Positions 44,640 to 54,100 of a stretch of 64,000 nucleotides of DNA are shown piece by piece; the stretch's first letter is position 1, and each line of letters begins with the position of its first letter. The stretch covers positions 2,070,501 to 2,134,500 of the forward strand of contig OY365738.1 of the NCBI GenBank assembly GCA_959347345.1, read 5' to 3'. The translations under genes were made by a program, and so were the position numbers. A model generated the notes under the pieces. That model saw only the letters and a list, made by a program, of their open reading frames with translations. It was not told the origin of the DNA and did not search any database. Origin of the DNA: an uncultured Amylibacter sp. (GTDB lineage Bacteria > Pseudomonadota > Alphaproteobacteria > Rhodobacterales > Rhodobacteraceae).

Positions 44640-45524
44640 CTATTCTTTAACGCCGCCCATCATGATGCCTTTGTTAAAATATTTTTGGATAAAAGGATAA
44701 AACAATAGGACGGGTATAATTGAACACACGATAATGGCAGAGCTAACGGTTTCATAGGAATAGGCCGCACCGATAAGCGTATTTGAAAATTCTTCTGTGT
44801 CTTGAAGCTCTGTAATAACATGGCGCAAATAAACCTGAAATGGGATTTTATCGGGGTCTTTCAGTAAAACCATAGCCCAGAAAAATCCGTTCCATCGTGC
44901 AACCACGCAAAACAAAACGATTGTAGCAATGGCGGGTTTGGCTAGGGGGATATAGACTTTGGTCAGCACTTGCCATTCGTTTGCGCCATCCATACGTGCG
45001 GCTTCTTCAAAACTGCTGGGGATAGCCTCAAAGAAATTACGCAACAAGATAATGTTAAACCCATTGACGGCAAACCCGATGATAATGCCAAAATAGCTAT
45101 CCAGCAATCCAAGGTCGCGCATATTAAGAAAAAACGGAATCAGACCAGCATTGAACCACATTGTAAAGGCCACCATTAAATTCCAAAATCGCCGCCCGTA
45201 AAGCTGTGGTTTTGACAGAGCATAGGCACCTGGAATGATTAACAGCATGCTCATCATTGTGCCACCAATCGTATAGATAAAGGTGTTTTTATAGCTTATC
45301 CAGAAGTCGGGATCTGCCAGCGCGTATTGATAGGCGGCAAGGGTTGCCTCTATCGGTGTTATCACGACATTACCCGCCGCCGCTTGGAATCCTGATGAAA
45401 ACGACACTGCGATGATGTAGATAAACGGGTAAAGCGCGGCTATGGTGAACATGCCAACCAAGAACATGTTAATATAGACGAAAGTCTTATCGCCGCGTGA
45501 ATATAGGTTCATATTGGTGCTCAT
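44640..45524 (-). CDS. alginate ABC permease, AlgM2-like
   Basis: The 294-residue CUT1 permease (LplC/AlgM2 class) has about six membrane segments. An EAA loop near residue 180 (EEAARMDGANEWQVLTKVYI) and the C-terminus FIQKYFNKGIMMGGVKE are typical of this class. It starts ten bases after its partner's stop. With the 45535 gene it forms the pore for alginate oligosaccharides. Confidence 0.9.
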   Translation of the reverse strand: MSTNMNLYSRGDKTFVYINMFLVGMFTIAALYPFIYIIAVSFSSGFQAAAGNVVITPIEATLAAYQYALADPDFWISYKNTFIYTIGGTMMSMLLIIPGAYALSKPQLYGRRFWNLMVAFTMWFNAGLIPFFLNMRDLGLLDSYFGIIIGFAVNGFNIILLRNFFEAIPSSFEEAARMDGANEWQVLTKVYIPLAKPAIATIVLFCVVARWNGFFWAMVLLKDPDKIPFQVYLRHVITELQDTEEFSNTLIGAAYSYETVSSAIIVCSIIPVLLFYPFIQKYFNKGIMMGGVKE

Positions 45525-45534
45525 ATCATTCCCC

Positions 45535-46479
45535 CTACCACAGCGATGTACGCGAATAGCGTTTTGAAATACTGTTTGCCAGCATCACCAGGACAAAGGC
45601 AACAACCGCGTTAAACAGACCAGCGGCAGAGGCAAAGTCATACTGCCCGCCTTCCAGCCCTTGGCGGAAAACGAAGGTGTTTATCACATCGGCGGTTTGA
45701 TAGGTTGCGGGTTGGTATAGCAAGATTATCATCTCAAAGCTGACTTCTAATAGGTTGCCAATACGAATCAGTAGCATGATAATGATGGTTGGCAGGATTG
45801 ACGGAAGGGTGATTTTCCATATCATCTGCCAGCGCGAGGCACCATCGACAACGGCGCTTTCATATAAAGTAGGGCTGACCCCAGCAATCGCCGCAAGATA
45901 GATAATGGAGGAAAACCCAGCCTCTTGCCAAATGGTAGAGCCAATAAAAATAGGGCGAAACCATTCGGGCTTGGTAAGGAAATAAATAGACTCAATGCCA
46001 AACCAGCCCAAAAATGTATTCACCACGCCAGAGGACGGGGAAAAGCCAGCTATGACAATCCCCGCGATAATCACCGCCGATATGAAATGGGGCAGATAAA
46101 CGATGGTTTGCGCGACACGTTTGAACAGCGGGCGTAATATCTCGTTAAACATTAACGCCAGCAAAATAGGCATGGGAAAGCCGATGAGCAAAGAGAAAAA
46201 ACTGATAACCACGGTGTTTTTCACAGCTCGCCAAAACTGATCGTTGCCGAACAGGGTGTAAAAATGCTCAAAGCCAATCCAAGGGCTGGCGGCGATGCCT
46301 TTGAACACACTGTAATCCTTAAAGGCAATTTGCAGCCCGTACATCGGTTTATAAAGGAATACCAGTAACCAGACGATTGTCGGTATCAACATTAAATACA
46401 GTTGCCAATCGCGTTTTACGGTATCAATCGCCGTGGCAAGGGCGCGGGCGATTCGCGTTGTTTTCGGTGAATCGTTCAT
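45535..46479 (-). CDS. alginate ABC permease, AlgM1-like
   Basis: The 314-residue permease is of the LplB/AlgM1 type. It has an N-terminal membrane anchor, YKPMYGLQIAFKDYSVFKGI near residues 43-62 and an EAA loop near 213 (YESAVVDGASRWQMIWKITL). It overlaps the ATPase stop by four bases. Closest family is the importers for larger oligosaccharides. Confidence 0.9.
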   Translation of the reverse strand: MNDSPKTTRIARALATAIDTVKRDWQLYLMLIPTIVWLLVFLYKPMYGLQIAFKDYSVFKGIAASPWIGFEHFYTLFGNDQFWRAVKNTVVISFFSLLIGFPMPILLALMFNEILRPLFKRVAQTIVYLPHFISAVIIAGIVIAGFSPSSGVVNTFLGWFGIESIYFLTKPEWFRPIFIGSTIWQEAGFSSIIYLAAIAGVSPTLYESAVVDGASRWQMIWKITLPSILPTIIIMLLIRIGNLLEVSFEMIILLYQPATYQTADVINTFVFRQGLEGGQYDFASAAGLFNAVVAFVLVMLANSISKRYSRTSLW

Positions 46480-47597
46480 ACTTTGACATCCTGCCCAGCA
46501 AAGGCGGCACCCGATTCGCCATCAAAAACACGGATTAAATCTGGCTTTATGGTGAATCCTGTTGTTTCATAAAGCGCGGCAATATCGCGATCGGTTTCGG
46601 CCTTCATCATAAATGGCTCGCCAGCCAGCGTTGAATGCAAAAGTGCCTCTGACCCCAATGTTTCAACCAAATCAATTTCCAGCTTGATTTGCCCAGTCGC
46701 TCCCTTTGCGCCCTTCGCACCCTTGCGCACGGCAATCACATATTCGGGGCGAATACCAATAATAACCTCTTGCCCAACGGCATTTTGCAAATCTTTCAGG
46801 GGTGCCAGTTGCAAGTCTTGGTTTTCAATCACCGCCACTGGCCCCGATTTGCCGGACTTCAGTGTTGCCCGTATTTGGTTCATGGGGGGTGAGCCCAAAA
46901 ACCCCGCCACGAAAGCGTTTGTTGGATTTAAAAACAGCTCCATCGGTGTGCCGACTTGTTCAATATTCCCATCATTCATAACCACGATACGGTCGGCCAA
47001 GGTCATCGCCTCGACTTGATCATGGGTTACGTAAATAGAGGTTACGCCCAGCCGTTTATGCAGACGTTTAATTTCGGCGCGCATTTGCGTGCGCAATTGT
47101 GCATCAAGATTGGATAGCGGCTCGTCAAACAAAAACACCTTAGGACGGCGGACAATCGCACGCCCCATGGCGACCCGTTGGCGTTGCCCCCCCGAAAGAT
47201 CGGCAGGGCGGCGTTCCAGATAGGGGGTAAGCCCCAGTATTTCGGCAACCTCGGTGATGGAATTGCTGATATTTTGCTTGCTTTCTCTGCGAATCCGCAG
47301 ACCAAACGCGATATTATCGGCGACATTCAAATGCGGATAAAGCGCATAGTTTTGGAACACCATCGCAACATCGCGGTCTTTTGGCGCAATGCGATTCATA
47401 ACGCGATCGTCAATGGACAGCGTGCCATCGCTGATTTCTTCCAGTCCAGCAATCATCCGCAGAGTTGTTGATTTACCACAGCCCGACGGCCCGACTAAAA
47501 CGACAAATTCTTTCTCAGCGACTTCAATGTTGATACCATGAACAACTTCAACGGTGCCATAGCGTTTAGTGATATTGTAGAGCGAAACTCCGGACAT
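46476..47597 (-). CDS. alginate ABC transporter ATPase, AlgS-like
   Basis: The 373-residue MalK-type ATPase has Walker A GPSGCGKS at residues 36-43, signature [15 protein letters not shown], Walker [16 protein letters not shown] and a TOBE regulatory domain with GIRPEYVIAV. The interdomain piece KGAKGAKGATGQ is a small low-complexity repeat. It is the first gene of the alginate operon and the last gene before the defence island. Confidence 0.92.
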   Translation of the reverse strand: MSGVSLYNITKRYGTVEVVHGINIEVAEKEFVVLVGPSGCGKSTTLRMIAGLEEISDGTLSIDDRVMNRIAPKDRDVAMVFQNYALYPHLNVADNIAFGLRIRRESKQNISNSITEVAEILGLTPYLERRPADLSGGQRQRVAMGRAIVRRPKVFLFDEPLSNLDAQLRTQMRAEIKRLHKRLGVTSIYVTHDQVEAMTLADRIVVMNDGNIEQVGTPMELFLNPTNAFVAGFLGSPPMNQIRATLKSGKSGPVAVIENQDLQLAPLKDLQNAVGQEVIIGIRPEYVIAVRKGAKGAKGATGQIKLEIDLVETLGSEALLHSTLAGEPFMMKAETDRDIAALYETTGFTIKPDLIRVFDGESGAAFAGQDVKV

Positions 47598-47847
47598 TTG
47601 GTTTCCTTAAAATAGGGTTTGTGAGTTATGATGGTATATTAGGTTTTATATGTCAAGACAAAAAACAAAATAAAAAAAACATAGGCGTGGGTAGTGGCGG
47701 TGGAGTAAGACGAGTTCTAACTTGTCTCTTTGTGTCGTGAATACATAAATTTTCTAAATTAATTCTCTTTTTGATTGAATGCCTCTTGACGCGACCTATC
47801 ATCTTGGCTAGGGTTTTAGCCAATTGCACGCGAAAGGTAGGTAGGCT
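47598..47847. other. intergenic boundary between metabolic genes and defence island
   Basis: This 250-base gap divides the minus-strand alginate operon from the plus-strand island. It begins A+T-rich (an A-run near 47660-47680). It then holds copy B of the dispersed 37-bp repeat (47698-47734) and a candidate promoter for the DruH-like gene: TTGACG at 47786-47791, a 17-base spacer and TAGGGT at 47109+700 (that is, 47809-47814 as read by spacing; the visible TAGGGT starts at 47809). No tRNA, integrase or attachment-site duplication is seen. Confidence 0.45.
47698..47734 (+). repeat. dispersed 37-bp repeat, copy B
   Basis: This copy matches 9931-9967 at 31 of 37 positions by hand alignment. It contains GACGAGTT-CT-AACTTGTC, an 18-base inverted repeat with one mismatch. 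It lies at the left edge of the defence island. With only two copies seen, it may be a small repeat family or a remnant of a shared gene end. Confidence 0.5.
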
Positions 47848-50800
47848 ATGACACAAACGCCCCAAGAATGGTTGGTATCCCTTTTTTCCAAACACGATTT
47901 GGAAAAGGCAGATGGGCGTGCGTTGTATAAATATCGCACCAATGATACGGAATTTGCTGCCCTTAAAAGGGTTCTTAAAACTCACGCCGAGCATCGGCTC
48001 TGGAATAAGCTGTTTGTTTTGTATGCGGCCGAATGGTGGCGGCGATATTTTGATGGGGGTCATTGGGCGTGGCAGCCTATTTTTGATTCTTTAGAACTGT
48101 ACGATATTACCATACCGCAACGAAATAATATTATTGAGGACGGCTTGGAAGGTTGGAAAAGACCTGTGTATCAGGTTAATAATCGGCGTGAATTTTTGGC
48201 GACTATTGTCATTGAAGGCGGTCTGCCAATACAAACCGTTGAAAAAGACGGTTGGCTTAAAAGGGTATTGTACGAGTCTTTTCGTGTATATTCTCAAGCG
48301 ATGCAACGGTATCAGGGGCGAGTGGTCGTCTTGGTTGAACATCAGGCGCAGAGGATCCCTATCCCAAAGACTATGCAGCAAGATGAAGTTTATTATCTGC
48401 TGGGCGATATTGTTGTAGAGCTGGCGCGTTTGAAACAAACACACCAGTTGGGCGATGTGCAGTCGCCAATAGAAACCCTTGATGCGCAAAACGAAAGCTG
48501 GCGTGATGCTTTCCCCTTACCGATAGACACGGACGAGGGCTGGGCATTTATTAACGATTTGCTATCCGAGGTTGCCCGCGCCACGCCTGCACCTTTGTTA
48601 AAATATCCGTTCCAAGCCCGCCGCGTGTTAAAACAAACCCCGCAAGGCTGGGCGTTATCCGCAGACATTACACTGCCTGAAACGGCATCAATAGAATCGT
48701 TGGGCTTGTCTGAAAATGATAAGGCAAATCTGCTATCACGGATGCAAGTTTCAGTGGAAACCTCTTTGGGGGTGAAAAAACGTTTTGCCACTGCCTATAA
48801 AACATCGCGGGAAGATAAAAGCGTTCTTAGATTCTCTGACATGCCCTTATCCTTATTGGATAAGGATGCCACTGCTGATATAAACCTTTGCCTGTCGGCA
48901 GAAGAACCCATTATACTGCCCATGACAAAGGGTGAAGCATTAGAAGACGATTTGCCTTGGGTTTTTACCCCATCGGGCGAGGAATGGGATTATGTCGGGC
49001 AAGCCAGCCAGAAAGTATCTGCGGATACGGCTTTGGTGGTCGTTAAGGGCGATTTGCGTCCAAGTGACAGCACCCTTGAACCTATGGGCGAAGTCTTGGG
49101 CGGTCGCATTTATAAAATACGCGGAACCGCAGTATTTGAAAATGAGGATGAAAAATTCCGTATCCGTACGGGTGCAACGGATGTGGATGGCGAAGAATAT
49201 GTGCTGGAAGGGACGCGTCTTTTGTTCCCCTCTACCCCCTCTTGGGTCTGTCTTGGCAAACCGCACCTATATTTGCGCGATATAGAAAATCATCTTAAAC
49301 GCCGCGCCCAAGGCAGGTTACAGGTCAAAGCCAAATCGCAATGGGAACGTCTTAATGATACGCATCAAGGTGTGGTCAGTTTGCGGTTTATGGACTCCGA
49401 AGGCTATATAGCGTTTCGCAAACGTATTGCCATTCTACCGCCCAAATTCAAAATTTCCTTACGTGCTGATGCAAAGAATTCAAGCCGTGGGGATATTATT
49501 TTAGAAAATGTCGGTGGGCTGGACGCGACCGTAACCGATACGGAGGTTCAGTGTAATCCCACGCAATCGGACGGTGCGATAACGCTGGGGCTACACAGCA
49601 CGGATGCCCTGCCGCCTGCGCGTATTTCTTTGCGCCTAATTGATGATTTGGGGCAAGGTATTGCGTTTAGTCTGCCCTTTCCATCAAACGGTGTTCGTGC
49701 CTTTGATGCGCATCATCGCCCGCTCCCCGACGAGGCGGCGGTTTTTCTGGATCAGCTTGCTGGTATTAGGTTTCATTTGTTTAACGGGCAGGATGGGTCG
49801 GTTGGTCGCTATCAAATGCAAATGAATTTACATGATGATGACCTGGCCAATACCGGCGAGATTTATTTTGATGAGATTAGGAATTGTGGTAAAGAAACTC
49901 TTGAACTCGCTTTGATAGATTACGACGATAGGGCGCGCACCTTGCTATCCATCAGTAAAAATTTGAATGCTTTTGTTAGCATCACTATATCCCTACCTGC
50001 GCAAGAAATTACATTAAATATTTACCAATATGCCGCCGAGATGAAACAGGCTACGCAATCAGGGTGCGTCAGTTTAGAGGGGGCAAAAGCCCACGATGAT
50101 TTGGAAAACACTGTTGTGCTGGCTTCTCTTATCAATAATCCAGACCCGCCCGTATTGCTTGAGCCTTTAACCTCTGGCGGGGCGCATAGGGGGGTTTGGG
50201 ATTTTTCACCTCAAACACGCAAGGATGGGTATTGGGTTGTTTATCCTAAGAAAGCAGAAGCATCGGCAGTTCAGTTTCGTCCGCTGGATTGGCGGGTGGG
50301 TGAAACAGGCACAGTTGATAGTGCCACGACACTGCAAGCCGCCTTTGCTATCGGCGATAATATGACCAGAGGAACGGTTATAAAACAGCTGATAACTTTG
50401 ATGTCCGAGGATTTTACCCACCCGAGCTGGGGTTATATTGATATATTATGGAAAACCATGGGGCATTTGCCCCTGCCTAGCCTTGATATTTGGCGGATTT
50501 TTGCTGGCAATCAACCTGCGTTGGTCGCTCTGTTGTTTCATAGCAATAAGGAATTGCTGGATAAAATGCGCCAAGAGTTCCCAATTATGTGGGAGCTAAT
50601 CCCCATGAACATTTGGCAAAAGGTGTGTTGCTGTTATTCTCGGTATTTGAGGGATAAATTTGCCGCCGCGCATGATGTGTTAATAGAGGATAAACTGGAT
50701 TATATCGGTGACATTCTGGGGATGAATAATCTGGCACTGACATTAAAACAATCTGTTGGTATCGGCGCGCAAGATCAAGATGAGGTTTCTGCTACTGCAT

Positions 50801-51165
50801 TGCAGTACCTTCTTAATGAAAAATATAGTGGTGCGCAAGATGTATTGGGATTGGTAACTCGCCGCGGTGAAGAGGTTTGGCCGACCGATTTATGTGAGGA
50901 GATAGAGGATAAATTTGCCCAATTACCCGATGCACTCCGCGAATTTATCCCACAAAAACTTACCCCAGAAGAGCTGCCACCTTTTAGGCAGCCTGTTGTT
51001 TATCTGCCAATCATCCTTGCCTATGAAAGCGTTATAGGAAATCCCGAAAACCGATACGGTAGCATACGTATTTTCAAAATAAAAAAACTGCGTGATTTTG
51101 ATGAACATTGGTTTGATTATGTGTTTAATCTCATCCAAGGATACTGGCACCACCAAAAAGGATAA
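47848..51165 (+). CDS. DruH-like protein of a Druantia type III-like defence system
   Basis: The 1105-residue cytoplasmic protein has no enzymatic motif I can recognise. Its length, its position five bases before a DUF1998 helicase and its general resemblance to the STY4851/ECs_5259 family suggest DruH. Druantia type III consists of DruH and DruE. By eye the N-terminal 260 residues are helical and rich in W and charge, the middle (about 260-800) looks beta-rich and multi-domain, and the last 250 are helical with DYVFNLIQGYWHH at the end. It may sense phage DNA or replication intermediates; its mechanism is unknown. The family call needs a profile search. Confidence 0.6.
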   Translation: MTQTPQEWLVSLFSKHDLEKADGRALYKYRTNDTEFAALKRVLKTHAEHRLWNKLFVLYAAEWWRRYFDGGHWAWQPIFDSLELYDITIPQRNNIIEDGLEGWKRPVYQVNNRREFLATIVIEGGLPIQTVEKDGWLKRVLYESFRVYSQAMQRYQGRVVVLVEHQAQRIPIPKTMQQDEVYYLLGDIVVELARLKQTHQLGDVQSPIETLDAQNESWRDAFPLPIDTDEGWAFINDLLSEVARATPAPLLKYPFQARRVLKQTPQGWALSADITLPETASIESLGLSENDKANLLSRMQVSVETSLGVKKRFATAYKTSREDKSVLRFSDMPLSLLDKDATADINLCLSAEEPIILPMTKGEALEDDLPWVFTPSGEEWDYVGQASQKVSADTALVVVKGDLRPSDSTLEPMGEVLGGRIYKIRGTAVFENEDEKFRIRTGATDVDGEEYVLEGTRLLFPSTPSWVCLGKPHLYLRDIENHLKRRAQGRLQVKAKSQWERLNDTHQGVVSLRFMDSEGYIAFRKRIAILPPKFKISLRADAKNSSRGDIILENVGGLDATVTDTEVQCNPTQSDGAITLGLHSTDALPPARISLRLIDDLGQGIAFSLPFPSNGVRAFDAHHRPLPDEAAVFLDQLAGIRFHLFNGQDGSVGRYQMQMNLHDDDLANTGEIYFDEIRNCGKETLELALIDYDDRARTLLSISKNLNAFVSITISLPAQEITLNIYQYAAEMKQATQSGCVSLEGAKAHDDLENTVVLASLINNPDPPVLLEPLTSGGAHRGVWDFSPQTRKDGYWVVYPKKAEASAVQFRPLDWRVGETGTVDSATTLQAAFAIGDNMTRGTVIKQLITLMSEDFTHPSWGYIDILWKTMGHLPLPSLDIWRIFAGNQPALVALLFHSNKELLDKMRQEFPIMWELIPMNIWQKVCCCYSRYLRDKFAAAHDVLIEDKLDYIGDILGMNNLALTLKQSVGIGAQDQDEVSATALQYLLNEKYSGAQDVLGLVTRRGEEVWPTDLCEEIEDKFAQLPDALREFIPQKLTPEELPPFRQPVVYLPIILAYESVIGNPENRYGSIRIFKIKKLRDFDEHWFDYVFNLIQGYWHHQKG

Positions 51166-51170
51166 AAACA

Positions 51171-54100
51171 ATGGAACAGAAATATTACAATACCCTTATT
51201 AAACAAATCACGGAACGCTCGGTTGAATCTACGCTGGGGGTTCTCAGCGTGAATCCCCCCGCCTTGCGACAATTTTTATCAACGCAGTTTCGTGCACCAT
51301 CGGGCGATGCGTCGGCCTTGTTATCCACCCCTGTTTTTCAAAATACTTTTTCGTGGCAACCTCATGAAAAATGCATGGAAGAGCTGGCGGATACTTTGCT
51401 TCATCCCTCTTTAATCAGGGCGATGGATAAAGATGCGGACAAACCAAACAACGCGGCATTTCCCAAAACCCAATATCCCTATGAGCATCAGGTGCGTGCT
51501 TGGAATGTTTTATCGCAAACCCCGCCCAAATCTGCGGTGATTACTACGGGTACGGGTTCGGGTAAAACCGAATGTTTTATGGTGCCTATTTTGAACGATA
51601 TGGCGAAAGAGCATTATAAAATACGTCAAAAACTTGTCGGTGTGCGGGCGTTATTTATCTATCCGCTAAACGCGCTTATCAGCAGCCAGCGGGAACGTCT
51701 GCGTGCTTGGACGCACGAGTACAAAGATAATATCCGTTTTTGCCTATACAACGGATTGACAAAAGAAATCATAGAGCCCGCAAAACAGCGCGAACAACGT
51801 AACGAGGTTTTATCGCGTAAAGAGTTACGCCAATCGCCCCCGCCGTTATTAATCACCAACGCGACCATGCTGGAATATATGTTGATTAGGGGGGTTGATC
51901 AGCCGATATTAGAACAATCACAAGGCATGTTACGCTGGATTGTGCTGGATGAGGCGCATAGCTATATCGGCTCACGCGCGGCCGAGTTGTCCCTGTTGCT
52001 CCGCCGCGTGATGCTGGCCTTTAATGTAAAGCCTGAAAACATTCGGTTTATCGCGACCTCCGCCACGATAGGCGGTGATGAAGGCGCTGAAAATGCACTT
52101 AAAGAATACCTTGCCGAATTGGGCGGGATTAGCCCAGAGCAGGTTGAGGTTATCGGCGGTAAGCAGGCTATCCCTGATTTAATTGATGCCGAAGATTCGT
52201 CTTTGGATTTGAAAACTATTAAAGCAATACCTGATGAAACCGAACGTTATCACGCTTTGGCTCGGCATAAAACCGCGCGGGGTATTCGCGATGCGTTGAT
52301 TAAAGATAAAGGGCTGGATGCTGGGCAACTTGCCCAAAAGGTTTTTAATAAGCCAGATGCGGACAATACGCAAAAAATTATTGACTGGTTGGATGTGTGT
52401 TCGACAACCTCCTTACCCGTGCCAGATAAAAAAGACCCCGACCCATTTTTACCCATTAGAGGACATTTGTTCCATCGCGTTTTTAGCGGGCTTTGGGCGT
52501 GTGTTAATCCCAATTGTGTTAAAAAGAAAACAACCGCACTGGACGATGAATCGTGGAATTTTGGCACTGTTTATACCGAATGCCATTTGAAATGTGATTG
52601 TGGCGCACCGATTTACGAGGTGGTGTTTTGCCATGATTGCAATGCGCCGCATTTGCAAGCCACTTTACAAACCAACTCGCAGGGTGACGAAAAAATACTA
52701 CAATCGCAAAGACAGGCGGTGGATGAATTCAGTCTTGATATAGAGCATGCGGTGGATGAGGAGGACGATGAGGATGATAGTGAAAATACTTCCGAAAAAA
52801 CTATTATCCTCGCGCCAAAATTAGTAGACGGCACGGAGGCAATGAGTATTGACCCCGAAAATATGATTCTGGATGGCGCGGGGGGTAAAGGTATTGCGAT
52901 AAATTATATGGACTCTAAAAAAATAGCATGCACGGCTTGTGGTTATAAAGGGTCTGGGAAAAAAGCGTTCCGTCATACCCGCCTTGGTGCGCCTTTTTAT
53001 ATCAGCAATATTGCCGCGACCTTGCTGGAACATTGCAAAGAATTTGATGACAGCCCTGCCAGCCTGCCCGGGCGTGGGCGGCGGCTCATCACTTTTACCG
53101 ATAGCAGGCAAGGCACCGCGCGTATTGCCACAAAAATACAGCAGGATGCAGAGCGCAATCGCCTGCGTGGTTTGGTTTATGGATTGGTGGCAAAGGGTGG
53201 CACGGCAGAAAACCAAGAGACTCGGCATGAGTGGGAATCCTTCCTACAGATGCCCAATCTTTCTGATGATCAAAGACGCACCATTCAAAATCAATTAAAC
53301 AATTTAACGCAAGGGGTGTCTTGGAAAGAGATGGTGATAAAATTGCAAGAACAAAAGGATTTATCCAAACACATGCAAGATTATTACAGGGAAATGAACC
53401 CCGGTCTTTTCCCCAATGCACAAAGCAGCGTGCTTGCTGAAATTCTGCTTTTAAGAGAGTTCGCACGTCGCCCCCGTAGGCAGAGCACTTTGGAAACCAT
53501 GGGCTTGGTCGGTGTTGGTTATGCGGGTTTGGACAAGGCCACAACCCTGCCCCGTGAATGGGGAAGTAGGGGGAAAACGCAACAAGACTGGCAGGATTTT
53601 TTAAAACTATGTTTGGATTTTTATGTCCGTGATAATCTTTTTATTAATATTCCCCCAGGCTGGTTAAACTGGATGGCGGCTTGGTTTTCGCCAAAACTTT
53701 TACTGCCACCAAAAACAGAAGACACAGCAGATTCAAAGCACAGAATCTGGCCGCAACTGGGCGATGGTAAAAAACCGATGCGCTTGTTTCGCTTGCTGGA
53801 ATTGGCCTTGGCTTTTGATGTAAATGATAAAGCTATGAGCAAAGAAAAAAAGCAAGATATTCTTAATGAATTGATGCGTGATGCTTGGAAAGCATTGACA
53901 GAGCAAACGCAAATCCTCGTCCCAAATCAAGATACTGTGGCGTATAGATTAGACCGCGCAAATATCATATTCACCCCGATAAAAAACGCGTGGCATTGCC
54001 CGATTACTTCGCGAGTTTTGGATACAACCTTGTGCGGATTGACACCCTATTTGCCAGAAAATCCGTCTTTGAAAAACAGCACTTGCGATAAAATCATCAT

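Noticed and set aside
47711..47728. Integron attC or phage att site at the island edge
   Set aside because: The TTCTAAC block superficially resembles an attC end, but no integrase, no second matching site at the other edge and no attC folding pattern were found.
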